From Bradyrhizobium nivariense (GTDB taxonomy: Bacteria; Pseudomonadota; Alphaproteobacteria; Rhizobiales; Xanthobacteraceae), in NCBI RefSeq assembly GCF_029846715.1, contig NZ_JARVWW010000013.1, forward strand, positions 1-64,000: a stretch of DNA of 64,000 nucleotides, read 5' to 3'. Below are positions 42,426 through 50,744 of this stretch, piece by piece (the first letter of the stretch is position 1; every line of letters starts with the position of its first letter). A program made the translations under genes and the position numbers. Below the pieces are notes generated by a model. The model was not told where the DNA came from. It saw only the letters and a list, made by a program, of their open reading frames with translations, and did not search any database.

Positions 42426-42558
42426 GTTCCGTCCCTTTGACAAATTGTGTGATTTTTTGAGCCCCGGCGGTCATCCGCGGGCGAGTTTGGCGGCATGTAA
42501 GGCAAACTGCGTCGGGATGGCAACTGGGATAATGCATACAAGGCTCGGGCTGCTATCC

Positions 42559-42682
42559 CGTAGCCCGGCTGGAGCCAACGGGTCGGCGCGAGGCGCCGCC
42601 CGATGACAGGCTCCGCGCAATCCGGGATCGCTCCCGGTGGCGGCGCTTTCCCGGATTACGCTTGCGCTCCATCCTGGCTACG
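42559..42682. repeat. Dispersed ~125-bp inverted repeat
   Basis: CGTAGCC (42559-42565) and GGCTACG (42676-42682) bound a dyad-rich block with CGGGAT…AATCCGGGA and GCGCTCCATC. I recognise it as a frequent interspersed element of Bradyrhizobium (CGTAGCCCGGATGGAGC type). It abuts the long repeat that follows. Confidence 0.75.
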
Positions 42683-42714
42683 CGTCCTCGCCTGTGTCGC
42701 CCCTCTGTCAATCC

Positions 42715-43345
42715 GCCCATGCAAATATATTCCGCTTTACCGAAATTCGGAAACGGCGTATGTGTCGCCCATCCCGGCTCATCCTTGAGGGGCGATCTTG
42801 TGGTCGTCACGTTCGCGAGCCGGGCTTGCGGTGGACGCGGCAGCGTCGGGTGCGAAAGGTCTGGGGCAGGGCGGATTGCTCTCCGTGAGCCCAAAGGTTC
42901 GTGCCGACGAGCGGCGCTGTCAGGTTCGTCTCGTCTGTAAGTTTCCGGCTCCGTCGACAGGGCTGGAAAAACTGCGGCGAAATGGCGAGCCGTGCGTACG
43001 GCAAAACCGTGTGGTCCTGGCCGTCGTTGCTACGGTCAAGCTCTTGCGGATGCGGCATTCGCGTCAACCGGCGCGATGTCGGCGACTTCTGTGAGGGCGA
43101 GGGAGGCCAGAACGAACTCGGCTCCCGGGAGAGCACGGCATAAGCCGTCCAACCACTGCGCAGGGAAGGCCGAGTGATTTGGCTACACCTGTATGCTGCT
43201 GTGCGGTTTTTCTGCGTGTACTTTCGCGCAGCGGACCGCGGGTGCCGCCGGCACCCGGCCTTCCCTGTGCCCTCTTGGACAAGAGGGTGGAGCGACCAAG
43301 CAAAGCTCGGGCGAAATGCGCCGCGAGGACGCGAAGGTGTGTCTG
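42715..43345 (+). repeat. ~630-bp dispersed repeat, copy 3
   Basis: Third direct copy of the element at 3293 and 13975. It is closest to copy 1 in the middle section (GTAAGTTTCCGGCTCCGTCG). The stem CAGGGAAGGCCG/CGGCCTTCCCTG and the CCCTCTT/AAGAGGG hairpin are conserved, although the intervening loop differs (a base is lost in the GGTGCC-GGCACC hairpin). Confidence 0.85.
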
Positions 43346-43377
43346 CGTTTTGAAAGCGAAAGTTAAGCGGGATTCCG

Positions 43378-43548
43378 CTCTCGTGCCCCGGACGCCGCGC
43401 AGCGCTATCCCGGCGATGCGAAGCATCGTCCGGTTCAGCGGTGCGCTGCAGAGCCGGGGCCCATGTCGCCGCACTGTACCGTGTCGCTGCTGGGTCCCGG
43501 CTCTGCGCAGCAGCGCAAGAGCGTTGCAGCTTGTCCGGGACACGAGAG
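43378..43548. repeat. Dispersed ~170-bp inverted repeat
   Basis: CTCTCGTGCCCCGGAC (43378-43393) and GTCCGGGACACGAGAG (43533-43548) are 16-bp arms with one mismatch. Inside, CAGAGCCGGGGCCCA and TGGGTCCCGGCTCTG form a second dyad. This is again a known Bradyrhizobium-type interspersed element. It directly follows the third long repeat. Confidence 0.8.
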
Positions 43549-43635
43549 GCACCGCGTGCGCCTTCAAACAACACCGCCGCTGCGAAATCTTCGGCAAGCT
43601 CTGCTCGGGATATGCGCCCGGAAATTACGCGCGCC

Positions 43636-44271
43636 TCAGCCCTGGCTCGCAACGCGCGCGCGGTCGAGATGGGCCTCGATCTTCGGGCGGTCGCGGGTGC
43701 GCTCGAAACTGGTGCAGAGCAGTTCGGTCTCCTCAAGCGAGACCGGGGCGCGATACAGCCGGCACATGAATTCGGCCGTTGCGCGCCCTTTGCCGGTAGC
43801 CGGGCCGCGTTCGGCGAGAAACATGCAGTCCCGGCAGACGCTGGCATCGAGCCGCTGATGTGCCGCGTCGAGGTGATTGAGGATCTCCCGCAGCGAATCG
43901 CGCAGCCTGGCGCACTCGTCGGTTCCAAGCGCCGTGACCGCGTTCAGCACGTGATTGATCGGATCGTGCTGGTTCAGGCACTTTTCGCCCTGCGCGGTGA
44001 CGTGGAGCACGACGGAACGCTTGTCCTCGTGCGACGGCTTTCGCACCAGGAAGGACTTGCCCTCCAGCGTCTTCACGATCTGCGATGCAGTCGCCCTTGT
44101 GGCTCCGATGAAGCCGGCGAGTGCGGACGGAGTGCGCGAAAACCTGTTGGCGCGGCCGAGAAAGCGCAGCGCCATCCATTCCCGATCGCGCAATCCATGC
44201 TGATTGCCTTCGAAATACCAAGCCCTCGCCGCCTGAACCAGCAGCTCGACGGCTTCTCTTGCCAATGGCAT
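43636..44271 (-). CDS. MarR family transcriptional regulator with cysteine-rich C-terminus
   Basis: A 211-residue regulator. Residues ~30-100 are a MarR winged helix (REWMALRFLGRANRFSRTPS, then ALAGFIGATRATASQIVKTL, the wing KPSHEDKRSVVLHVT and the helix AQGEKCLNQHD). After a helical dimer segment, the last 70 residues add a cysteine-rich tail not seen in standard MarR proteins: CRDC (146-149), Cys170 and Cys186. This could bind a metal or form a redox switch. TAGGAATTC precedes ATG 44271. The next gene downstream on its strand is beyond the repeats; the target is unknown. Confidence 0.85.
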   Translation of the reverse strand: MPLAREAVELLVQAARAWYFEGNQHGLRDREWMALRFLGRANRFSRTPSALAGFIGATRATASQIVKTLEGKSFLVRKPSHEDKRSVVLHVTAQGEKCLNQHDPINHVLNAVTALGTDECARLRDSLREILNHLDAAHQRLDASVCRDCMFLAERGPATGKGRATAEFMCRLYRAPVSLEETELLCTSFERTRDRPKIEAHLDRARVASQG

Positions 44272-45130
44272 GAATTCCTACCTTGCCCGGGGGATCACGT
44301 CTGCGGCGCCCCGGAGCCGCCTTCCGTCGTCGCGCACGATCCCTTTGCGAGAAGCCGTACCACCCGCAATGTCCGACATATGCACCGTGCTCTTCTCTCG
44401 CGTGAAGGCACGGACTGCCCCGCGCCCGACCTGGACCGATCGGCACTGCAAGCTATGGCGCGGGAAGCGGTGTTGCTGATGGTATGCCAATCGCGGCGTC
44501 GTCGCACTGGAGCCCGAGTAGCCGTCGCCAGCAGACGATGGATCGGAGTAGTTCAACCGAAGCCCCTAAAGTTCAAGTCACAAGCAGACGTTTCTTAATC
44601 TTCCAACGAAACGATGAATGAGCTTCTCAACAAAATCAAGTAGAGACCCTCTCGGAGACAGGATGTCGTCGCAAGGGAATGTAACGTTCAAGACAATCTC
44701 GCTCTTCGGGACACATGATGGTGAACGCAATACGCTGTTCCACGAGCAACATGCACTCAACTATGCGACGGTTTGATTGCACGGCACGTTGCTGGCTGTC
44801 GTTGATGCAAGTTGATCGAAGCTTGTGCATGACGACGATGCGGATCGGGATGTCATCCACAACTTGTGCGCTCTACCGGAGAATCGCCAAGGGAACTCAC
44901 AGGAATTACACGTGGCAGTTGTCCAGGCCGGGATCGCGGAATCGCCGGTTCGGTCGCTTTCGGCGCGGCTGCGCGATTTCCTCACCCCAACGGGGGGAGG
45001 CGATCACGGTGGAAACCGGAGACGGCCGTGCATGCGCATGCGCTGGAAGCGTGGCGGCATGCGCAATCGCCTGTCGAAAACAATGGTGCGATCGCGGGGC
45101 GGCTCGCGCGCCGTCTCAGCCTGAGACTTG
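44272..45130. other. No firm gene; AT-richer stretch
   Basis: This 859-bp interval has lower GC around 44580-44850 than its surroundings. A minus-strand frame at 44636-44860 (74 codons, GTG start) has a protein-like composition (CPEERDCLERYIPLRRHP) but no recognised family or ribosome site. It may be a short gene or a relic. I do not call it. Confidence 0.4.
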
Positions 45131-46456
45131 CTAGTCGCCCTTGAGCATGTCCCGCAGCTCGCGGAATGGATCGGCGCTTGGTGGAGCCGAGGCGTCCTGC
45201 CGCATCGCGCTGTAGATTCTCGGGACCATGTCGACCGCCTGGTCGAGACCCGAATCACGTCCCGGCTGGTATCCGCCCATCAGGCGAAGGTCGCGCGTGT
45301 CCTCGTATTTGGCCATCATGGCGCGCAGCTTGCTCACCAGTTCGCGTTCTTCGGGGTCCCAGACGTTATGGGCGAGGCGGGAGACCGAACCCAGAACGTC
45401 CACGGCTGGATAGCGTGCCTGGTCGGCAATGTGCCTGGAGAGCACGATGTGCCCATCGAGTGTGCTGCGGATGGTGTCGGCGATCGGCTCGTTGTGATCG
45501 TCGCCGTCCACCAGCACGGAGAAAATCCCGGTGATCGTCCCGGATCCCTCCTCGCCGGGTCCGGCGCGCTCCAGAAGGCGCGGCAGATCGGTGAAGACGG
45601 TGGGTGCGTAGCCGCGCGCGACCGCCGGCTCACCGGCGGCGAGCGCGACCTCGCGGGCCGCGTGGGCGAAGCGGGTGATCGAATCGACCATGAGCAGGAC
45701 CGATTCGCCCCGGTCGCGGAAATATTCGGCGACCGCCATGGCCGTCTTCGGCGCCAGCCGGCGCATCATCGGGCTTTCGTCTCCCGTCGACACGATTGTG
45801 ACGGCGCGGTGACGATCGGCGCCCAGCACGTCCTCGATGAACTCGCGCACCTCGCGGCCGCGCTCGCCGACCAGGGCCAGCACGACGGTGTCAAAACCCT
45901 GACTGCGGGCGAGCATCGCAAGCAGCGTCGATTTGCCGACGCCGGAACCGGCAAAGATGCCGACGCGCTGGCCGGCGCAGATCGGGGCGAACAGGTCGAT
46001 GACGCGTACGCCGGTGCGCAGCGGCTTGTGGACGCGTGCGCGCTTCATGGCCGAAGGCGCGTCCGCCTCCGCCGAGACCGCACGCGATCCCGGGGTGAGC
46101 GGGCCCTGTCCGTCCAGCGGCGCCCCGAGCGCGTTGATGACGCGGCCCTTCCAGCTCTGATCGGCCGCGAAGGACAGTGGCGGCATCCGGTAGGCGACCG
46201 AGCCGAGGCCGCCGGCGAACTGCCGATCGAACGGCTTGGCAATGATGCCCTCGCTGTCGATCCGCACCACCTCGCCGATCTGGGGCTTGCCGCCTGAGTT
46301 GACGCCGATCAGTTCGCCGAGCCTGACGAAGCGCGACAGGCCGGAGACGCGGAAATGCGTCGGCGCGATCTCGGAGATCGCGCCGCTGACGCTTGCCAGG
46401 GGAGTGCTCTGCTGAAGCTCCAGCAGCGCCCACTCAAGTTGACGAAGAGCGTTCAA
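45131..46456 (-). CDS. fliI: Flagellar type III export ATPase FliI
   Basis: A 441-residue hexameric ATPase that powers export of flagellar subunits. Motifs are Walker A FAGSGVGKSTLLAMLARS, the F1-beta-like VLALVGERGREVREFIEDVL, Walker B SVLLMVDSITRFAHAAREVA, and the signature RGYAPTVFTDLPRLLERAGP. Length is normal. The start is TTG 46456 without a good ribosome site; no ATG or GTG lies nearby in frame, so the true N-terminus is uncertain by a few residues. It is the last gene of the leftward set DUF1217-flgF-fliI, an order shared with Rhizobiaceae. Confidence 0.95.
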   Translation of the reverse strand: MNALRQLEWALLELQQSTPLASVSGAISEIAPTHFRVSGLSRFVRLGELIGVNSGGKPQIGEVVRIDSEGIIAKPFDRQFAGGLGSVAYRMPPLSFAADQSWKGRVINALGAPLDGQGPLTPGSRAVSAEADAPSAMKRARVHKPLRTGVRVIDLFAPICAGQRVGIFAGSGVGKSTLLAMLARSQGFDTVVLALVGERGREVREFIEDVLGADRHRAVTIVSTGDESPMMRRLAPKTAMAVAEYFRDRGESVLLMVDSITRFAHAAREVALAAGEPAVARGYAPTVFTDLPRLLERAGPGEEGSGTITGIFSVLVDGDDHNEPIADTIRSTLDGHIVLSRHIADQARYPAVDVLGSVSRLAHNVWDPEERELVSKLRAMMAKYEDTRDLRLMGGYQPGRDSGLDQAVDMVPRIYSAMRQDASAPPSADPFRELRDMLKGD

Positions 46457-46492
46457 GGAAACCGTCCAACCTCATTGCGCGTGGGGCGCCGT

Positions 46493-47221
46493 CTACTTGC
46501 CGGGTTCGCCCAGCGTCCGGATTGCGTTCTGGAGCGAGCTCTCGGTGCCCTCGATCATCGAATTGGTGCCGTCGAAGGCGCGCGAGGCCGCGATCAGCTT
46601 GGTCAATTCCATCATCGGATTGGCGCCGGAGCCCTCGACATAGCCCTGCTTGAAGCCGTCGCGGGAGAAATCGGCGATGGCAGTCGCAGGCCGGTCGGGC
46701 GTGACGCCCGAATTGCCGTAGCGGTCGAGACTGGCGTCGGCGGGAATGTTGAACAGACCGATGGTGCCGATCTCGTTGTTGTCCTGGGTGATCGCGCCGC
46801 TGCGCGCGATCGAGACCGGTCCGCCGTTCGGATCGAGCGTGATCTGCGCGCCGCCGGAATCGATGACGGGGAAGCCGGACACGGTCTGAAGGTCGCCGTT
46901 GGGGGCGATCTGGAGGCGGCCGTCGCGCGTATAGACCGTGCCGTTCGGACCGGCGAAGGCGATCCAGCCCTGTCCAACCACGGCGACGTCGAGCGGGTTG
47001 CCGCTCTCGGTGATGCTGCCCTGCTCGCGCGAGATGATGTTGTCGCCGGGCGAGGAGAAGGCGACCGGGTTCGCGCCCGCCTTGGACAGCACGGTCTCGA
47101 ACTTCACCACGTCGGTGCGGAACGCCGCCGTGTTGACGTTGGCGACGTTGTTGGCGATCGTCTGGAGGCGCTTTTCGAGGGCGACCTGCGCCGACAATCC
47201 CACATAGAGAGCAGATTGCAT
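46493..47221 (-). CDS. flgF: Flagellar basal-body rod protein FlgF
   Basis: A 242-residue proximal rod protein. It begins with the rod/hook N-terminal pattern (ALYVGLSAQVALEKRLQTIA, NNVANVNTAAFR). The centre holds NPLDVAVVGQGWIAFAGPNG, then TVYTRDGRLQIAPNGDLQTV. The C-terminal helix is GANPMMELTKLIAASRAFDG. It assembles across the inner membrane into the periplasm, through the flagellar export gate and not by signal peptide. The DUF1217 stop lies three bases before its ATG, so the two are cotranscribed. Confidence 0.93.
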   Translation of the reverse strand: MQSALYVGLSAQVALEKRLQTIANNVANVNTAAFRTDVVKFETVLSKAGANPVAFSSPGDNIISREQGSITESGNPLDVAVVGQGWIAFAGPNGTVYTRDGRLQIAPNGDLQTVSGFPVIDSGGAQITLDPNGGPVSIARSGAITQDNNEIGTIGLFNIPADASLDRYGNSGVTPDRPATAIADFSRDGFKQGYVEGSGANPMMELTKLIAASRAFDGTNSMIEGTESSLQNAIRTLGEPGK

Positions 47222-47224
47222 GAC

Positions 47225-48013
47225 TTACCTGTTGAACCGGATGTTCTGAAGCGTCGTGAGCATGTTCGTATCCAGGCTGGCCGACGTCGACGCGCCGCCG
47301 ATCAGGACCAGCGCCGGGTTGGTCGAGGTGTCGCTCTGGGCCTGGGTCGCATCCCACATTGCCGCAAAGCGCTGCACGAATTTGGTGACCTTGGCCGGGT
47401 CCTGGAAGTCGGTGAGCTTGACCTTGTCCGTTATCATCTTGGCCTGGGCATCGATGTCGGACGAGCTGATCATCGACGACCAGCCCATGGCGGTCTGAAC
47501 CACCTGGGTCAACGCCTTGTCGGCGAGGATCTGGTAGGCATTCGTGATCGTGGAGGCCTTGCGGGTGAAATAGAGCGCCAGCCGCAGGCCCTCGTTCTGG
47601 TCGCCGGCCTTCTGCTCCATCGTCTGCGTGACATATTGGGTCGCCGTGCCGGTCGTGGCCGCCGTGGTCTGGGTCGCCTTGTCGCCGAGGGCGGCGAAAT
47701 TGAAGGCGGTGGCGAATTCCCGGTAACGGGTGTCGGAGAGCTTGTTGGCGAAAGCGTCCTTGGTCGCGACGCCCTCGGTCAGCACCTTGCGCATGAACGC
47801 CTTGGCATAGGTCATGTCGCTGAGGCCATAGGCCTTCATCGCGTAGGAGTAGAGGCGATAGTCCTTCAGGAAGTCGTCGATGGTCTTCACGTTGCCGATG
47901 TGGCTGAGGAAATAGTCGGTGTCGCGGCTGACATCCGGCTGCGTCGCGACCTGCGTCAGCGACTTGCCCATGTCCTTGGTCAGTCTGGTGTAGTCCGCGA
48001 TGGTGGATAGCAT
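47225..48013 (-). CDS. DUF1217 domain-containing flagellar-cluster protein
   Basis: A 262-residue soluble protein. The stretch STIADYTRLTKDMGKSLTQV, then DTDYFLSHIGNVKTIDDFLK and YSYAMKAYGLSDMTYAKAF, are DUF1217 features. The family is almost confined to alphaproteobacterial flagellar clusters, and its role is not known; the N-terminal pattern and lack of signal peptide would suit an exported axial or rod-associated protein. ATG 48013 is selected by AGAGGGG upstream; longer frames into the intergenic region are unlikely. It is the first gene of the leftward operon. Confidence 0.85.
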   Translation of the reverse strand: MLSTIADYTRLTKDMGKSLTQVATQPDVSRDTDYFLSHIGNVKTIDDFLKDYRLYSYAMKAYGLSDMTYAKAFMRKVLTEGVATKDAFANKLSDTRYREFATAFNFAALGDKATQTTAATTGTATQYVTQTMEQKAGDQNEGLRLALYFTRKASTITNAYQILADKALTQVVQTAMGWSSMISSSDIDAQAKMITDKVKLTDFQDPAKVTKFVQRFAAMWDATQAQSDTSTNPALVLIGGASTSASLDTNMLTTLQNIRFNR

Positions 48014-48067
48014 GACACGCGCCCCTCTGGCCGCTCTTGCGACATCGTCCCAAGCTGCCGTGAATTG

Positions 48068-48108
48068 CTTGCGCGAGGCTGACGAGGGGGAAGCCAGCCT
48101 CGCGCAAG
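48068..48108. promoter_or_regulatory. 14-bp inverted repeat in divergent flagellar promoter region
   Basis: CTTGCGCGAGGCTG (48068-48081) and CAGCCTCGCGCAAG (48095-48108) are perfect arms with a 13-nt spacer, centred in the 142 bp between the diverging DUF1217 and motA genes. This could be an operator for a flagellar master regulator or an RNA hairpin in the leader of either transcript. Confidence 0.5.
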
Positions 48109-48155
48109 GCTCGCCAACTAGATATTCCCGCTGGGATCGGTGATGGAGCGGCGCG

Positions 48156-49055
48156 TTGGGCAGTTTCGTGGGGATCGTCATCACGGTAGCGGCGCTGCTG
48201 GGCGGATTTGCCGCCATGGGCGGGCATCTGGCCGTGCTCATGCAGCCGTGGGAGTTCGTGATCATCATGGGCACCGCGGCCGGCACCTTCATCATGGCCA
48301 ATCCGTGGAAGACGGTCGCGGATACCGGGCTTGCCTGCATGCAGGCAGTGACGGGGGCGGTGCCCGGTCAGCGCTACTATCTCGACCTGCTCGGCGCGCT
48401 CCACGCGCTGATGCGGGAGCTGCGGGGCAAGGGCCGCAACGAGGTCGAGGCGCATATCGACGATCCCGCGTCCTCCGAGATCTTCAAGGCCTTCCCGAGC
48501 GTGCTCGGAGATCCGTCGCTGCTCCAGTTCATCTGCGACTATGTCCGCCTCATCATCATGGGTAACGCGCGAACGCACGAGATCGAAGCGCTGATGGACG
48601 AGGAGATCCACACCATCGTGAAGAGCAAGCTGGCGCCCTACCACGCGCTGGTGGTGGTCTCGGAAGCGCTGCCTGCGCTCGGCATCGTCGCCGCGGTACT
48701 CGGCGTCATCAAGGCCATGGGCGCGCTCGACCAGTCGCCGAAGCTGCTGGGCGGCTTCATCGGCGCCGCCCTCGTCGGCACCTTCGCCGGTATCTTCCTG
48801 TCCTACGGCATCATTTCGCCCTTCGCGATGAAGGTGAAGATGACGCGCGAGAAGCGTTGCCGGCCCTATATCATCGTCAAGCAGACGCTGCTGGCGTTCA
48901 TGAACGGCGCCATGCCGCAGATCGCCGTAGAGCACGGCCGCAAGATGATCGCGAGCCCCGAGCGGCCCTCGATCGACGTCGTCGAGAACGAGACGATCGC
49001 GGGCCCCAAGGCGGTCGTGACCGAGGCTGAACCGAAGGCTGCGCGCGCATCATGA
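48156..49055 (+). CDS. motA: Flagellar motor stator protein MotA
   Basis: A 299-residue inner-membrane stator subunit with four helices (about residues 5-22, 30-47, 165-188, 198-220) and a large cytoplasmic loop that contacts FliG. Features are GHLAVLMQPWEFVIIMGTAA and PALGIVAAVLGVIKAMGALD, with conserved prolines at the pore. The start is TTG 48156, with GGAG seven bases upstream; no ATG in the same frame is nearby. MotB, its partner, is not in the window. The gene overlaps fliM by four bases. It opens the rightward operon, which extends to fliP. Confidence 0.93.
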   Translation: MGSFVGIVITVAALLGGFAAMGGHLAVLMQPWEFVIIMGTAAGTFIMANPWKTVADTGLACMQAVTGAVPGQRYYLDLLGALHALMRELRGKGRNEVEAHIDDPASSEIFKAFPSVLGDPSLLQFICDYVRLIIMGNARTHEIEALMDEEIHTIVKSKLAPYHALVVVSEALPALGIVAAVLGVIKAMGALDQSPKLLGGFIGAALVGTFAGIFLSYGIISPFAMKVKMTREKRCRPYIIVKQTLLAFMNGAMPQIAVEHGRKMIASPERPSIDVVENETIAGPKAVVTEAEPKAARAS

Positions 49056-49990
49056 TGGAAACCCTCGACGTCGATCAGCGCAAGCAGCTGCCGAACTATC
49101 TGCTGGACGCCGCCGGCATATCGATCGAGCGCATGCCGATGCTCAATGTGATCTTCGATCGCATGGCGGCGTCGTGCACGGACAGCCTGCAGCCGATGGC
49201 CGGAACGCCGTGCTATTTTTCGGTCAACGGCATCACCAACGACCGCGTCGGCGATATCGTCAAGGATTACGAGGCCAACGCGGTTGCGGCCGTGCTCTAT
49301 GCCGAGCAGTGGGATTCCCGCATCATCATCATGCTCGACCGTGACTTCGTGTTCACCATGGTCGAGGCGATGTTCGGCTCCGACGGCGCCGAACCGCCGC
49401 TCGACGTCGAACGCTCCTTCTCGAACATCGAGATCCGCCTGGTCCAGGCGCTGTTCGAGCGGTTCGCCAAGGCGCTGCAATCCGCCTTCGCCGGCACCTC
49501 CAACGTCACCTTCCGCGTGGAGCGGGTCGAGACCGCCATGGCGTCGCTGGCAATCGGGCGGAGCGGCAACATGTCGATCTGCGCCAACATCATGCTGCAG
49601 GCACTCTACCGCGGCGGCCAGATGTTCCTCATCATTCCGCACTCCGCGCTCAACCCGCTCAGGCAGAAGCTCGCGACCGTCGTCGTCAGCGACGGCCGCG
49701 CGGCCGATCCGCGCTGGCGCGAGCAGATGGAGACCGAGGTTCACCGCACCGAGGTGACGCTGAGCGCGGTGCTGGACGAGAAGATGATTTCGCTCGGCGA
49801 TGTGGTGAAGTTCCAGGTCGGGCAGGTGCTCGAGCTCGAAGCCACGCCACGCACGCTGGCTCGGCTCGAGAGCAACAACCAGGTGCTGTTCTGGTGTCAG
49901 ATCGGCCAGCTTGATGGCTATTACGCCATGCAGGTGGCAGATCCCGTCGATCAGAAACGGGAGTTCGTCGATGATATCCTATCTCGTTGA
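49052..49990 (+). CDS. fliM: Flagellar motor switch protein FliM
   Basis: A 312-residue C-ring protein. The middle CheC-like domain (AEQWDSRIIIMLDRDFVFTM, VEAMFGSDGAEPPLDVERSF, SNIEIRLVQALFERFAKALQ) and the C-terminal SpoA domain (LSAVLDEKMISLGDVVKFQV) are evident. The N-terminus (METLDVDQRKQLPNYLLDAA) does not show the LSQ-x-EIDALL peptide that binds phosphorylated CheY in enterobacteria. It overlaps motA at ATGATG and its end overlaps the DUF6468 gene by 20 bp. Confidence 0.92.
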   Translation: MMETLDVDQRKQLPNYLLDAAGISIERMPMLNVIFDRMAASCTDSLQPMAGTPCYFSVNGITNDRVGDIVKDYEANAVAAVLYAEQWDSRIIIMLDRDFVFTMVEAMFGSDGAEPPLDVERSFSNIEIRLVQALFERFAKALQSAFAGTSNVTFRVERVETAMASLAIGRSGNMSICANIMLQALYRGGQMFLIIPHSALNPLRQKLATVVVSDGRAADPRWREQMETEVHRTEVTLSAVLDEKMISLGDVVKFQVGQVLELEATPRTLARLESNNQVLFWCQIGQLDGYYAMQVADPVDQKREFVDDILSR

Positions 49991-50285
49991 TGCCGTGCTG
50001 CTGATTGCGCTCGCTTTCACCAGCATGCGGGTGACCCGGATGCATAGCGAGCTGGCGCGGTTGCGCAGCTACCAGGGCGAATTCTCGACCATCGTCCACG
50101 AGACGGCGGGTGCCTTCGACACGGTCATCACCGCGGCGCATGATTCCACCGCAAATCTGGGCCGGCTCGCCAACGTGCTGAGCGCGAAGATCGATCAGGC
50201 GCACGAGGCGATCGCGGCGCTCGATGCGAGGAGCGGGCTCGCATCCGCGGCGACCGCAGGCGGCGCCGACGTGAACAAGCATTGA
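49971..50285 (+). CDS. DUF6468 domain-containing protein
   Basis: A 104-residue protein with an N-terminal membrane helix (SYLVDAVLLIALAFTSMRVT) followed by a charged helical, probably coiled-coil part (MHSELARLRSYQGEFSTIVH, ETAGAFDTVITAAHDSTANL). Genes of this family sit between fliM and fliN in alphaproteobacteria; their role is unknown. ATG 49971 lies within the fliM end. Placement suggests a C-ring or stator accessory anchored in the inner membrane. Confidence 0.82.
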   Translation: MISYLVDAVLLIALAFTSMRVTRMHSELARLRSYQGEFSTIVHETAGAFDTVITAAHDSTANLGRLANVLSAKIDQAHEAIAALDARSGLASAATAGGADVNKH

Positions 50286-50361
50286 AACCGACGCCGGCTG
50301 AACAAATACGATCGGATCGTTGCGGCGCTCCGGGAGCGGAAATACCAAGAGGCAATACCAA

Positions 50362-50742
50362 ATGGCGCAATCCTTCGACTATGAGTCAGCATCGGCGTCC
50401 GAAGAGGGGCATACCGAGACGTCTCCGCTGGAGCGGCTGGCGGAGATCGCCGCGCGCACTGCGGAGGAGAGTGGCAAGTTCGCCAATGTCGATGCCATCC
50501 TGCGCATTCCCGTGACCATGCAGGTGGTGCTGGGATCGGCGACCATTCCGGTGGCAAACCTGATGAAGCTCGGCCGCGGCGCGGTGGTTCCGCTAGACCA
50601 CCGGGTCGGCGAACCCGTCGACGTCGTCGTCAATGGCCGCGTCGTCGCCCGCGGCGAGGTGGTCGTGGTCGAAGAAGACAATTCCCGCTTCGGCGTCTCG
50701 CTCACCGAGATTGTCGGGCCGTTGGGGCAGGGTGATACCTGA
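50362..50742 (+). CDS. fliN: Flagellar motor switch protein FliN
   Basis: A 126-residue C-ring protein. The C-terminal ~75 residues form the SpoA domain: AILRIPVTMQVVLGSATIPV, ANLMKLGRGAVVPLDHRVGE, PVDVVVNGRVVARGEVVVVE and DNSRFGVSLTEIV. The N-terminal 40 residues are acidic and variable. ATG 50362 fits AGAGGC upstream. It starts 76 bp after the DUF6468 gene and ends two bases before fliG. FliN stacks with FliM at the base of the C-ring and helps to dock the export ATPase complex. Confidence 0.93.
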   Translation: MAQSFDYESASASEEGHTETSPLERLAEIAARTAEESGKFANVDAILRIPVTMQVVLGSATIPVANLMKLGRGAVVPLDHRVGEPVDVVVNGRVVARGEVVVVEEDNSRFGVSLTEIVGPLGQGDT

Positions 50743-50744
50743 CC

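Noticed and set aside
42807..43928. A 373-codon minus-strand frame running through the third long repeat and the neighbouring dyad repeat
   Set aside because: The corresponding frames in repeat copies 1 and 2 have other lengths and ends, so there is no conserved protein.
44636..44860. A 74-codon minus-strand frame in an AT-richer interval
   Set aside because: The sequence looks protein-like, but there is no ribosome site, no known family and low support from codon use; left as a note on the interval.
46434..48935. An 833-codon open frame on the minus strand across flgF, the DUF1217 gene and motA
   Set aside because: It is antisense or out of frame to four well-supported flagellar genes and its product is low-complexity; high GC produces such long empty frames.
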